DNA of 64,000 nt from CAXMQZ01 sp963719055 (lineage in GTDB: Bacteria > Acidobacteriota > Thermoanaerobaculia > Multivoradales > JAHEKO01). Where the stretch lies: the NCBI GenBank assembly GCA_963719055.1, contig CAVRAU010000022.1, positions 62,001 to 126,000 on the forward strand, given 5' to 3'. The translations under genes were made by a program, and so were the position numbers. Numbering within the stretch: position 1 is the first letter of the stretch; every line of letters starts with the position of its first letter. Positions 19,349 to 27,800 of this stretch are shown piece after piece. Under the pieces are notes generated by a model. The model was not told the origin of the DNA and searched no databases. It saw only the letters and a list, made by a program, of their open reading frames with translations.

Positions 19349-20047
19349 ATGGCGAAGAGAAGCACATTTCGGGAATATCTGGAGGCTCTGATCATCGCCG
19401 GGATCTTTCTCGGCTTCACCAATACCTTTGTGGTAAAGACGTTTTTCATTCCCAGTGCCTCCATGGAGGAGACGCTTCTGATCGGCGATCACCTGTTTGT
19501 GAATCGCTTCGTCTTCGGCCCGTCTTCGTCATCGGTCGAAGAAGCCCTCCTGCCCTTGCGGCCGGTGCAGCGGGGCGACATCGTCATCTTTCGCTCCCCG
19601 GAGCGACCCAGGGTCGACATGGTCAAACGTTGTGTCGGGTTACCCGGTGACGTGATCGAGGTCGTCGAGAAGAATCTCCATGTCAACGGCAACAAGGTGG
19701 ATGACGACACCTACACCTGGCATCGGGATTCCCGTGTCTTTCCGAACCGCTCCTCGATTCCCGATCAGGCCCGGATGCGCGACAACTTCGGACCCTACAC
19801 GGTTCCTGACGATCACTACTTCTGTCTCGGGGACAATCGGGATCAATCCTACGATTCCCGGTTCTGGGGCCCGGTTCCCGCCCACTATGTCAAGGGACGT
19901 GCCTTCATGATCTATTGGTCCTTTGCCGGTGAGACCTCGGACGGGGTCTGGCGCGGTTGGGGTCACAAGCTTCGGCACCTCGGAAGAACTGCCCTGGGGT
20001 TCTTTCAGCAGTCCCGCTGGGGTCGCACTTTCCACGTCATTCACTAG
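19349..20047 (+). CDS. lepB: Type I signal peptidase (first of tandem pair)
   Basis: A 232-residue inner-membrane protease with one N-terminal membrane helix (LEALIIAGIFLGFTNTFVV). The nucleophile motif is FIPSASMEETLLIGDH with the catalytic serine, the general-base lysine lies in DMVKRCVGLPGD, and box E is YFCLGDNRDQSYDSRFWGPV. It removes signal peptides from exported proteins. A second copy follows after 14 bases. The start has no clear ribosome-binding site and sits 9 bases after a TAGATT hexamer. Confidence 0.94.
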   Translation: MAKRSTFREYLEALIIAGIFLGFTNTFVVKTFFIPSASMEETLLIGDHLFVNRFVFGPSSSSVEEALLPLRPVQRGDIVIFRSPERPRVDMVKRCVGLPGDVIEVVEKNLHVNGNKVDDDTYTWHRDSRVFPNRSSIPDQARMRDNFGPYTVPDDHYFCLGDNRDQSYDSRFWGPVPAHYVKGRAFMIYWSFAGETSDGVWRGWGHKLRHLGRTALGFFQQSRWGRTFHVIH

Positions 20048-20061
20048 CCGCGGATCCGGAG

Positions 20062-20763
20062 ATGGCCGACACGAGATCACTCTTGCGTGAGTACCTCGAG
20101 GTGCTGCTCATCACTCTGATCTTCGCCATCTTCGCCCGCACCTTCACCGTGCAGGCCTTCAAGATCCCGACGGGATCCATGGAAGAGAACCTGCTTGTCG
20201 GGGATCACATCCTGGTCAACAAGTTCATCTATGGGCCTTCGCTCTCGGCCCTGGAGGCGACGTTGCTGCCGACCCATCCGGTCCGGCGCGGCGATGTGGT
20301 GGTGTTCAAATTCCCCGAGAATCCCCAGCGAGACTTCATCAAGCGCTGCATCGGTCTGCCGGGTGACGAGATCGAGATCGTTGACAAGACTCTGTTTGTC
20401 AACGGCCAGAAGGTCGCAGACCAGGAATACACCTACCGCCTGGATCCACGGATCTATCCCCGGTCCGTCTTCCTCCACGACAGCTATCGAGACCGGGACA
20501 ACTTCGGCCCCACGACCGTGCCCGAGGGTCACTACTTCTTCATGGGAGATAACCGGGACAACTCCAACGATTCCCGCTTCTGGGGCGCCGTGCCTGCCGA
20601 TTTGATCAAGGGGCGGGCCTTTCTGGTCTATTGGTCTTTCGAAGATGGCCGCGAATCCGTGGACTGGCCTGGGTACCAAGGGAGGGCCAAACAGCTCGCC
20701 AATGTCTTTCTGCGTTTCTTCACCAACACCCGCTGGGAGCGGAGTTTCAACATCGTAAAGTGA
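20062..20763 (+). CDS. lepB: Type I signal peptidase (second of tandem pair)
   Basis: A 233-residue paralog of the preceding gene. It has the N-terminal helix LEVLLITLIFAIFARTF, the serine motif FKIPTGSMEENLLVGDH, the lysine motif DFIKRCIGLPGDEIEI and box E YFFMGDNRDNSNDSRFWG. The ATG at 20062 follows GGATCCGGAG. Both copies keep both catalytic residues, so both are probably active. Tandem signal peptidases often differ in substrate preference; which one is housekeeping is not evident. Confidence 0.94.
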   Translation: MADTRSLLREYLEVLLITLIFAIFARTFTVQAFKIPTGSMEENLLVGDHILVNKFIYGPSLSALEATLLPTHPVRRGDVVVFKFPENPQRDFIKRCIGLPGDEIEIVDKTLFVNGQKVADQEYTYRLDPRIYPRSVFLHDSYRDRDNFGPTTVPEGHYFFMGDNRDNSNDSRFWGAVPADLIKGRAFLVYWSFEDGRESVDWPGYQGRAKQLANVFLRFFTNTRWERSFNIVK

Positions 20764-20818
20764 GGGTCGTGGGGTAATATCGCTGATGTTCGGGATCAAG
20801 AACTGATTGGAGAATCAA

Positions 20819-21187
20819 ATGGCTCGACTACAAGCCCGCTGCGGTCAAGGGAAAATCGGCTGCATCCTCTGGTTGCTGGTTCTGCTCGCGGTGGTGGGTA
20901 TCGCTGCCAAGCTGATCCCCGTCAAGATCCGCTCCGCCGAGCTCTACGACTTCATGGAAGAGCAAGCAATGTTTGCTGCCAGGACAAAACCCGAAGAGCT
21001 CAAGAAACGCATCCTGCGCCGGGCCGAAGAGCTCGAGCTTCCTCTCACCAAGAAGAATCTCGTCGTCGAGCGCCGGGCCGGCAGGGTCAGAATGAGGGCC
21101 ACCTACACCGTCCTTATCGAGCTGCCGGGCTATACCATCGAGTGGCCCTTCGAGCACATCCTCGATCGACCCGTCTTTATCGTCTAG
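20819..21187 (+). CDS. DUF4845-like small membrane protein
   Basis: A 122-residue protein with one N-terminal membrane segment (IGCILWLLVLLAVVGIAAKLI) and a soluble domain with alternating charged helices (KPEELKKRILRRAEELELPL) and beta strands (RVRMRATYTVLIELPGYTIEW). This matches small proteins often found right after lepB, annotated DUF4845 in some lineages. Function is unknown. Its position after two signal peptidases suggests a shared operon. It ends 12 bases from the convergent pyrF. Confidence 0.7.
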   Translation: MARLQARCGQGKIGCILWLLVLLAVVGIAAKLIPVKIRSAELYDFMEEQAMFAARTKPEELKKRILRRAEELELPLTKKNLVVERRAGRVRMRATYTVLIELPGYTIEWPFEHILDRPVFIV

Positions 21188-21199
21188 GCGCGCGCCGGC

Positions 21200-21898
21200 C
21201 TAGAAACGACCCATTTCCCGGGCCAACGCCTCCAGCGCCCTTTCCGGATCCGCGGCTCGGGTCACGGGCCGCCCCACCACCAATAGGTCCGCACCCCCCT
21301 GCATGGCCTGGCTCGGGGTCGCTGTCCTTCGTTGGTCGTGGGTATCCTCCTCACCCATCCGAATTCCGGGTGTCACCAGCAGGAACGGCTTCGGGTTCTC
21401 GGTTCGCAGGTCAGACAACTCCAATGGCGAGCAGACCACACCAGCACACCCGGCTCGGCGAGCCATCGCAGCCCACCTCTTGACTCGCCGGGTGCCGTCG
21501 CCCGGCAGGTCCAGTGTCACCAGCGCCCCACGATCGAGATGGGTCAACAAGGTCACCGCAAGCAGCTTGAGCGAGTCGCCGGCGGCGGACTGAGCCGCCT
21601 CGAGCATCGCTGGGCCCCCGGCGCAGTGGACCGTCACGTAGTCCGCGCCCTGATCTCGTGCAGCAACCACTGCTCCATGGGTGGTATTGGGAATGTCGTG
21701 GAGCTTGAGATCCAGGAAAAGACTGTTGGCATCCCTGCGGGCAACCTCTACGGCTCGCAGACCCCAGCGTGTGAAGGCTTCGAGCCCGACTTTCAGCACC
21801 CCGACCCGGGGACCAAAGAATCTGCACCAACGCAGATAGGTGGGCCAGTCCGACGTGTCGAGCGCCAAAGCCAACCGCCTGAGACTGTCGTTCAACAT
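21200..21898 (-). CDS. pyrF: Orotidine 5'-phosphate decarboxylase
   Basis: A 232-residue TIM-barrel enzyme that makes UMP in the last step of pyrimidine synthesis. Visible motifs are LALALDTSDW, KVGLEAFTRWG, the catalytic FLDLKLHDIPNT (Asp-Lys and following Asp of the active-site tetrad), and the phosphate-binding end ADLLVVGRPVTRAADP. The ATG at 21898 is chosen because upstream codons have no family similarity. It lies downstream of pyrD on the same strand, separated by about 170 bases. Confidence 0.95.
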   Translation of the reverse strand: MLNDSLRRLALALDTSDWPTYLRWCRFFGPRVGVLKVGLEAFTRWGLRAVEVARRDANSLFLDLKLHDIPNTTHGAVVAARDQGADYVTVHCAGGPAMLEAAQSAAGDSLKLLAVTLLTHLDRGALVTLDLPGDGTRRVKRWAAMARRAGCAGVVCSPLELSDLRTENPKPFLLVTPGIRMGEEDTHDQRRTATPSQAMQGGADLLVVGRPVTRAADPERALEALAREMGRF

Positions 21899-22066
21899 GG
21901 TGTTCTCGCTCTCTTCCGCCCAGAACCGGTGCCACCCCAAAGGTGCCAGCCGATTCTTGGAACCATTAAATGGACTTAGTCTTTCAATTTGAGCAACTCT
22001 TGGTTATCGAAGTGGACAAATAGTGCAGACAAGTTTTCCCTTGTTTCCATCCTGTGGACAATTCTC

Positions 22067-23125
22067 CTAATCAAGGTCGACTCCGATCGCTTCTTTCACG
22101 GTTCCGATCCCGTCTTTCTCCATCAACTCCAAGAGGCCGCGAAGTATCCGGCTCACCAACATGGGACCTTCGTAGATCATGGCCGTATACAACTGCACCA
22201 GGCTCGCTCCCGCCTTGAGGCGTGAGTAGACGTCGGTCGCCGACTCGACACCACCCACGCTGATCAGATGACCTCGGCCATCCAGGTGTCGAGCCACCAG
22301 TTGTAGCACCTCGAAACTCCTTCGGCGCAGGACTCGACCGCTCAAACCTCCTCGGGCCTCTACTCCTGGCAACAACGAGTAGTCGATCGTGGTGTTGGTG
22401 ACGACGATTCCGGCTGCTCCAGCCTCGACCGATGCCAGTGACAACTCCACTGCTTCTCTGTCTTCCAAGTCCGGAGCCAGTTTTACCAGAACGGGCTTGG
22501 CGGTTCTCTCCCGACACCTCTTGACGAGATCAACAACCGTTTCCTGACGCTGCATATCACGCAGACCCGGGGTGTTGGGTGAAGAGACATTGATGACCAG
22601 ATAGCTCGAGAACTCTGCCAGTTTGTCCACGAGTGTTTCGTAGTCCCGAAAGGCTTCCCCTTCGGTCGTGTTCTTGTTCTTCCCAATATTGATTCCGAGT
22701 GGCAACGGATTAGGCGCCTGCTGTCGCAATTCGTTGGCCATGGCGACGCCGCCGGAATTGTTGAAACCCAAGGCATTCTGTAACGATCGCTGCTCGGCAT
22801 GCCGAAAAACTCGTGGCTTGGGATTGCCGCGCTGCGGCATGGGGGTTACGGTTCCAACCTCGAGAAACCCGAACCCCAACGCGGCCATGGCATGAACGAC
22901 CTGGGCGTTCTTGTCGTAACCTGCTGCCAAACCTACCGGGTTTGGGAATGGCTCATCCCAGAGCGTCTGTTCCAGTCGTGGATCCAGGACGACACACCGC
23001 TGCCTCAGCCACCAGAGCGGGAACCCAAGGGCCTGGGCAAGTCTCATGGCATCAATAGCCCTGTCGTGGGCATTCTCCGGTTCCAGCCGGAGGAGGGATC
23101 TGTGAAGAGCGTCTAGACCCAGCAC
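22067..23125 (-). CDS. pyrD: Dihydroorotate dehydrogenase (quinone), class 2
   Basis: This membrane-associated flavoenzyme oxidises dihydroorotate and passes electrons to quinone. The class 2 N-terminal helix region is present (DALHRSLLRLEPENAHDRA). Core motifs are NPVGLAAGYDKNAQ, FLEVGTVTPMPQRGNPKPR, FNNSGG, GINIGKNKNT, and the catalytic-serine loop VINVSSPNTPGLR. The GTG at 23125 is preferred because GAGGAA lies 8 bases upstream; a GTG at 23203 would add 26 residues without similarity. It pairs with the downstream pyrF. Confidence 0.95.
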   Translation of the reverse strand: MLGLDALHRSLLRLEPENAHDRAIDAMRLAQALGFPLWWLRQRCVVLDPRLEQTLWDEPFPNPVGLAAGYDKNAQVVHAMAALGFGFLEVGTVTPMPQRGNPKPRVFRHAEQRSLQNALGFNNSGGVAMANELRQQAPNPLPLGINIGKNKNTTEGEAFRDYETLVDKLAEFSSYLVINVSSPNTPGLRDMQRQETVVDLVKRCRERTAKPVLVKLAPDLEDREAVELSLASVEAGAAGIVVTNTTIDYSLLPGVEARGGLSGRVLRRRSFEVLQLVARHLDGRGHLISVGGVESATDVYSRLKAGASLVQLYTAMIYEGPMLVSRILRGLLELMEKDGIGTVKEAIGVDLD

Positions 23126-23254
23126 CGTGGGGTTCCTCGAATCCTTTGCTACTATCTGGCGGATGATCTGGGTTGGGCTGTCTTTCCCCAGCGGACCGCC
23201 CACCCCGCCGGAACTCTAGCAAAGGCATTCAGGCCCGTCCACGAGCCCAACACC

Positions 23255-25030
23255 GTGCGAGAGACTCTAAACTCTCCAGACCTCACCCGCCACGACCGTG
23301 GTTGGCGAATCCTGGGCCTGAATCTTCTTCCTGGGCTCCTGGCTGGCGCGCACGCCGCCAACCAACTCTTCTTCCTCAACCCTGATTTGCCATTCGCCCC
23401 ACGCACCCTGATGCGGGTCGGCCTGGTCTATGCGGCCATTGGCGGAATCTTTTCCCTCCTTCTTTTGACGCCCATCACCTGGGGGCGGGGCGCTCGCGTT
23501 CAACGACTGCTTCCGTGGGCCACGACGTTTGTCCTCGCCGTTGTCGCCATCACCGACTTCGTCTTCGCTTCTCGGTATTCATACTACTTACCTCCAGGAA
23601 TCAACCGCCGAATGATCAAGGCGGCCCTGTGGTTGACCCTGGTGTCGTTGATCTTCTTCTACACGGCGCTACTTCATACATTACACAGAAGACCCTATAG
23701 TCTCCGTAGTCGACTGGGGTTGATCTTTCTTGCCCTGGCATCCATCTACGTCATGGCTGAACGTCGGGAAGCCTTCAACCCGACCTCTGGGCCTGCGCCC
23801 CTGCCATCGGCGGTGGAGCTGGATCAGCGCCCAACTCTCTACGTTGTGGGGCTCGGAGGTGCCTCCCTCGACGCCATCCTGCCCCTGGCGACACAGGGGC
23901 GCTTGCCGTTCTTCGCTCGCCTTCTCGAAGAAGGGGTGTACGCGCGCCCCAAGAGCTTGGCCCCAGTACAAGGAGAGGCTCTCTGGACAACCCTGGCAAC
24001 GGGTCGGTTGCCCTACAAACACGGCATCGTCAGCAATCAGTTGTATCCAGCCGGCCTGGTGGCGCAGGACGGGTGGGTGAGCATGCTGCCGACACGGATC
24101 GGAACCCTGCTCTGGCAAACCCTGACAACCCCAAAGCTCATCGATGCGACTCATCGCCAGACGGTAGCGATCTGGGATGTCCTCGACAGACTTCGGTTCA
24201 AGACCGGGTTGGTCGGTTGGCCTGTCACCGATCCGGTTCCCGAAGAGAGCTCCTTCGGCTTCTCTCATCGATATTTCCAGGGGTTCTTCAAGGCCCCAAT
24301 GGCACAACCGGGAGAGTTGGCAGAGCGCGGGGTTCTCTTCAAGGTCGATCCCGAGGAAATCGACCCGGTGCTATTGGAGGACCTGGCGGACCGGGTCCCC
24401 TACGTCTTCTTGCAGGATCTGGCGGAAGATCTCTGGAGAGAATCATTGACCCTGTTCCTGCTCGAGCAGCAGCCGGAAGTCCAGGCGAACTTCATCATGT
24501 TGCCGGGCCTCGCCCGTGTTTCGAGTCGCAACTACGGGGGGTTCGCCGCAGTTCAGTTCTCCGGCGTGCGCCGCGAGCCCTACCTGGGGGCGGCCCAACG
24601 CCTCTCGGTCTACTATCGTCACCTCGACCAGTTCTTGGCTGCTCTATGGCAGCGCGACACTGGGCCCAAGATTCTCGCCGTTGTGTCAGCCTACGGATTC
24701 GAGGCGCCAGAGGGTTGGCGTCGTCTGCGAGCCGTGATTACCGGGCGGCGAACCAACGGCCTCTACCAGCAGGCCCCAGATGGACTCTTCTTCTTATTGG
24801 GGGATGGAATCCGCCAAGGAGAGTTCTTGGAGGATGTTCAACTGGTGGACATCATGCCCACGCTTCTCTATTCCCTCGGCTTCCCCATCGCCCGCGACCT
24901 GGATGGCCGGGTGCTCACCGGCGCTTTCTCCAGCTCGTTTCTGGCTCGCCATCCATTGACGGTGGTACCGTCGTATGAGACGTTGTTGCCCCCGGATGAC
25001 GCGATGTCGTATCCACTCATTATTCACTGA
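23255..25030 (+). CDS. Alkaline-phosphatase-superfamily membrane protein lacking metal ligands (probable pseudoenzyme)
   Basis: A 591-residue protein with four to five N-terminal membrane helices (to about residue 170), then a type I phosphodiesterase-like domain. The nucleophile region is kept: ALWTTLATGRLPYKHGI at about 242-258. The usual first metal motif GxDG is GLGG (199-202), the GxDxxxH site reads GLARVSS (418-424), and the SDHGF motif reads SAYGF (478-482). Loss of all these Asp/His ligands argues against phosphatase activity. The gene diverges from pyrD and its 3' end overlaps the bactofilin stop by 11 bases. A binding or envelope role is inferred. Confidence 0.75.
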   Translation: MRETLNSPDLTRHDRGWRILGLNLLPGLLAGAHAANQLFFLNPDLPFAPRTLMRVGLVYAAIGGIFSLLLLTPITWGRGARVQRLLPWATTFVLAVVAITDFVFASRYSYYLPPGINRRMIKAALWLTLVSLIFFYTALLHTLHRRPYSLRSRLGLIFLALASIYVMAERREAFNPTSGPAPLPSAVELDQRPTLYVVGLGGASLDAILPLATQGRLPFFARLLEEGVYARPKSLAPVQGEALWTTLATGRLPYKHGIVSNQLYPAGLVAQDGWVSMLPTRIGTLLWQTLTTPKLIDATHRQTVAIWDVLDRLRFKTGLVGWPVTDPVPEESSFGFSHRYFQGFFKAPMAQPGELAERGVLFKVDPEEIDPVLLEDLADRVPYVFLQDLAEDLWRESLTLFLLEQQPEVQANFIMLPGLARVSSRNYGGFAAVQFSGVRREPYLGAAQRLSVYYRHLDQFLAALWQRDTGPKILAVVSAYGFEAPEGWRRLRAVITGRRTNGLYQQAPDGLFFLLGDGIRQGEFLEDVQLVDIMPTLLYSLGFPIARDLDGRVLTGAFSSSFLARHPLTVVPSYETLLPPDDAMSYPLIIH

Positions 25031-25373
25031 CCCGGCCCGAGTCCATGACACAGCGCCCCTGAAAGTGCGCTCCCTCTTCAATCAGGAGAGCGGGAGTCTC
25101 GACATCCGCTTCCACTCTGGCTCCGGGCGCTATCTCGATCCTCTCGGCCTGAACAGAGCCCCGAACTGTCCCTGAGACGAAGAGCCGCCGAACCTTGATG
25201 TCTCCCTCCACCGTACTTTCTCGGCCGACGATCAAATCCCCTTCCGAGAGGACTCTACCCACCAGTCGTCCGTCCAGTCGAAACGTGTCCTTGAAATGCA
25301 AGTCCCCCTCGATCCTGGAGCCCTCGTCGAGGAAACCGTTCAACTCGCCCACGGCTTCGCTCTTGCGGCTCAC
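25020..25373 (-). CDS. Bactofilin
   Basis: A 117-residue polymer-forming cytoskeletal protein. The core is a right-handed beta-helix with short repeats (GSRIEGDLHFKDTFRLDGRL, GDLIVGRESTVEGDIKV, GTVRGSVQAERIEIAPGARV) flanked by short disordered tails, as in the bactofilin family. It is the last gene of an rsmG-parA-parB-bactofilin set and its start overlaps the parB stop by 4 bases. Bactofilins near parAB can help position ParA/ParB-parS complexes, as known in Myxococcus; that role is inferred here. Confidence 0.9.
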   Translation of the reverse strand: MSRKSEAVGELNGFLDEGSRIEGDLHFKDTFRLDGRLVGRVLSEGDLIVGRESTVEGDIKVRRLFVSGTVRGSVQAERIEIAPGARVEADVETPALLIEEGAHFQGRCVMDSGRVSE

Positions 25374-26224
25374 TCGTGACCCTCGACAGAAAGCAGCAAG
25401 TCGTAGAGTCGCATCAATTCCTCTTCCGAATGAAATTGAATCTGCAACGCGCCACCGGCTCCTTTTCGGCGAATCTCGACCTTCGTCTGCAGCCGGCGGG
25501 TAAGCCTCTCTGCTGCGGCTGCGGTATCAGGATCCATCCCTTTTTGCGCTCTCTTCTTGCGGGGCTTCCGCTCGCCGCTCGTCAACGCCTCGACCTGGCG
25601 CGCCGACAGACCTTCGGCGAGCGTACGCTTGGCCAACTTCAACTGCTCCTCCGGGTCCTGGATCCCCAAAAGGGGTCGCGCCTGACCGGCGGTCAAGCTC
25701 CCATCCCGCATCATGTCCTGGATCTCTTCGGGCAAACCAAGGAGCCTCAGGGCGTTGCTGATCGCGGCTCGGCTGCGGCCCACCTGAACACCTATCTGCT
25801 CCTGTGAAAGCCCAAAGGCTTGTTGCAGGGAACGAAAGGCCTCCGCTTCTTCGATGGCATTGAGATCGGCCCTTTGCAGGTTTTCTACCAGCGCCAGTTC
25901 CAGTAGCTGACGATCATCATCGACGCTTTTGACGACCACAGGCACCTCTTCCAGCCCGGCCCGTTGGGCCGCTCGCCACCGGCGTTCGCCTGCAATAATG
26001 GTGTAGCTCTCGCCTTCGCCAGGGGTGACGACGACTGGCTGCACGATCCCCTGCTGCCGGATGGACTCCGTCAACTCCTCCATTCCTGTATCGTTGAAAT
26101 CACTGCGTGGCTGAAAACGGTTCGGAGACAGGCGGGACACCGATATCGTCTGGACCCCAACTGCCTCTTTTGTTTCCAACAGCGCGTCCAGGCCGCGGCC
26201 CAGACCTCCTCGCTTCTTGATCAT
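25370..26224 (-). CDS. parB: Chromosome-partitioning protein ParB (Spo0J)
   Basis: A 284-residue CTPase and DNA-binding clamp that loads at parS. It starts MIKKRGGLGRGLDALL, the ParA-stimulating N-terminal peptide. Next are SRLSPNRFQPRSDF, the CTP-binding GERRWRAAQRAGL, ALVENLQRADLNAIEEAEAF, and the helix-turn-helix region LSQEQIGVQVGRSRAAISNALRLLGLP (two halves). A C-terminal dimerisation domain follows. The start at 26224 has GGAG nearby; it lies 10 bases after the parA stop. parS-like sites are found 1.5 kb away at 27736 and 27785. Confidence 0.95.
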   Translation of the reverse strand: MIKKRGGLGRGLDALLETKEAVGVQTISVSRLSPNRFQPRSDFNDTGMEELTESIRQQGIVQPVVVTPGEGESYTIIAGERRWRAAQRAGLEEVPVVVKSVDDDRQLLELALVENLQRADLNAIEEAEAFRSLQQAFGLSQEQIGVQVGRSRAAISNALRLLGLPEEIQDMMRDGSLTAGQARPLLGIQDPEEQLKLAKRTLAEGLSARQVEALTSGERKPRKKRAQKGMDPDTAAAAERLTRRLQTKVEIRRKGAGGALQIQFHSEEELMRLYDLLLSVEGHE

Positions 26225-26234
26225 GTCGCTCTCC

Positions 26235-27008
26235 TCAGGTTGGGTCGCCAACCCTTGCTCGGCCCAGCATCTCTCGGGCCAAGGCCATATAGGCCTGCGC
26301 ACCCCTGCTCTTGATGTCATACGCCAGAACCGGGACCCCGTAACTCGGGGCCTCCGCCAACCGGACATTTCTCGGCACGATGGTGTGGTAGACCAGGTTG
26401 GAGAAGTGCTCGCGTACTTCCTTCGCCACATCCTTCGACAAGTTTGTGCGCTCATCGTGCATGGTCAGGACTATCCCCGCGATCGATAGTCTCGGGTTCA
26501 TCGTCACCTTGACTCGTCGGATCGTAGAGACCAGAGCGCTGATCCCCTCGAGAGCAAAGAACTCGCACTGCAGTGGCACCACCACCCCATCCGCCGCCAC
26601 CAGGGCATTGATCGTCAAGTGCCCCAGTGATGGAGGACAGTCGACCAGTATCACGGAATAGTCCTCGCGTACGGCATTCAACGCCCTTGCCAGTCGCCAC
26701 TGCCACCCCTGCAAACCCACGAATTCCACTTCCACCCCGACCAGGTCCCGGCCCGCTGGAATCACATCGAGAAAAGGAAAGCCCGTGGGCTGTGGGGCCT
26801 CGCGGGGATCCACCTCATCCGTCAGGACATGGTAAAGGTGGGTCTCGTCGACCTCAACGCCCAAGCCTCTCGTGGCGTTCCCCTGCGGGTCGCAATCCAC
26901 CAGTAGAACCTTCTTTTCCAAAACCGCCATGGCTGCTCCAAGATTGATCGCGGTCGTGGTCTTACCCACTCCGCCTTTCTGGTTGGCAATGGCTAGGATT
27001 CTATTCAT
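26235..27008 (-). CDS. parA: Chromosome-partitioning ATPase ParA (Soj)
   Basis: A 257-residue Walker-type ATPase. It starts MNRILAIANQKGGVGKTTTA with the deviant Walker A lysine pair, then VLLVDCDPQGNATRGLG (Walker A'), ILVDCPPSLGHLTINAL (Walker B) and CEFFALEGISAL. It moves ParB-parS complexes during chromosome segregation. There is no stop codon between the upstream rsmG frame and this ATG, so the two domains form one continuous open frame to 27743. Independent initiation at 27008 gives a normal-length ParA, so I list it separately. Confidence 0.93.
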   Translation of the reverse strand: MNRILAIANQKGGVGKTTTAINLGAAMAVLEKKVLLVDCDPQGNATRGLGVEVDETHLYHVLTDEVDPREAPQPTGFPFLDVIPAGRDLVGVEVEFVGLQGWQWRLARALNAVREDYSVILVDCPPSLGHLTINALVAADGVVVPLQCEFFALEGISALVSTIRRVKVTMNPRLSIAGIVLTMHDERTNLSKDVAKEVREHFSNLVYHTIVPRNVRLAEAPSYGVPVLAYDIKSRGAQAYMALAREMLGRARVGDPT

Positions 27009-27680
27009 TCGTCCCTTCAAGGCATCGGAGGTCTTGATGATCTGGACTATGCGCCGGTTGATCGAGCCCGCCAGATGAATCTCTTGCTTGATCCGCAACG
27101 AGCTCGGTAGGGCTGGATTCTCGGCGCCGCCCCACAGTAGTAGAGAGCCGCCGATGACCAGCCTTGGAAGCAGCGCGGGCAACCCCAGGTCTTCGAATCG
27201 TACTGCTCGAGTGGTGATCCAGTCGATTCGCTGCGGCAATCCCTCGATTGGCGTGGCGCCGACTCTAGCATTCAGGCATTGGCTCGACAAAGCCGCTGAA
27301 CGACAAACCGACTTGAGAAACGACCACTTGCGACCGTTAGCCTCGACCAGGGTGACGCCCACCTGAGGACGGGCCACCGCGAGAACAAACCCCGGAAAGC
27401 CGGCTCCTGAACCAAGATCCAGAATCACCCCCTGCCGTTTCGACAAAAGAGGCAACGCCGCAAGAGACTCTCCATAATGCCGCTCGACAACCATATCGGC
27501 TCCTACTGGGCCAACAAGCGAAATCCGAGAGTTCCACCGGCGCAACTCGGAGTAGTGTCGATAGAGACTCTCACTCTGGGTCTCCAACAACAACTCAGGA
27601 CTGCACGCGCTCAGCCGCGCCACAAACTCTTGCCGATCGATTTCAGGAAGCTCTACACCCACGGGCCCATTCTGTGCCAA
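27009..27680 (-). CDS. rsmG: 16S rRNA (guanine-527-N7)-methyltransferase RsmG, in frame with parA
   Basis: RsmG methylates N7 of G527 in 16S rRNA. The sequence shows LYRHYSELRRWNSRISLVGP, then the SAM-binding motif GVILDLGSGAGFPGFVLAVA, VTLVEANGRKWSFLK and WITTRAVRFEDLG. It ends with EIHLAGSINRRIVQ, a normal RsmG tail. No stop codon separates it from parA; the frame passes directly through IIKTSDALKGR into the ParA methionine. The start is ambiguous: GTG 27743, TTG 27680 or GTG 27662; 27680 has a GGGGG nearby. The GTG at 27743 lies inside a parS-like site. Confidence 0.88.
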
Positions 27681-27735
27681 ATCAACCCCCGAGAACAGCC
27701 CACGACCTCCACATACAGGCCAAATCGATCTAGAA

Positions 27736-27751
27736 TGTTCCACGTGATACC
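27736..27751. promoter_or_regulatory. parS-like site 1
   Basis: TGTTCCACGTGATACC matches the common parS palindrome TGTTTCACGTGAAACA at 13 of 16 positions and keeps the central CACGTG. It lies at the 5' end of the rsmG-parA-parB genes, close to the origin, the usual place for ParB loading sites. Confidence 0.6.
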
Positions 27752-27784
27752 CGACGGTGAAACAACACCCCCATCCACACTGCG

Positions 27785-27800
27785 GGCTTCACGGGAAACA
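27785..27800. promoter_or_regulatory. parS-like site 2
   Basis: GGCTTCACGGGAAACA matches the parS consensus at 13 of 16 positions, though the central CACGTG is CACGGG. It ends on the first base of the LAGLIDADG-like gene. Two copies of ACGGTGAAACAAC (27754 and 27803 region) look like further half-sites. Confidence 0.4.
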
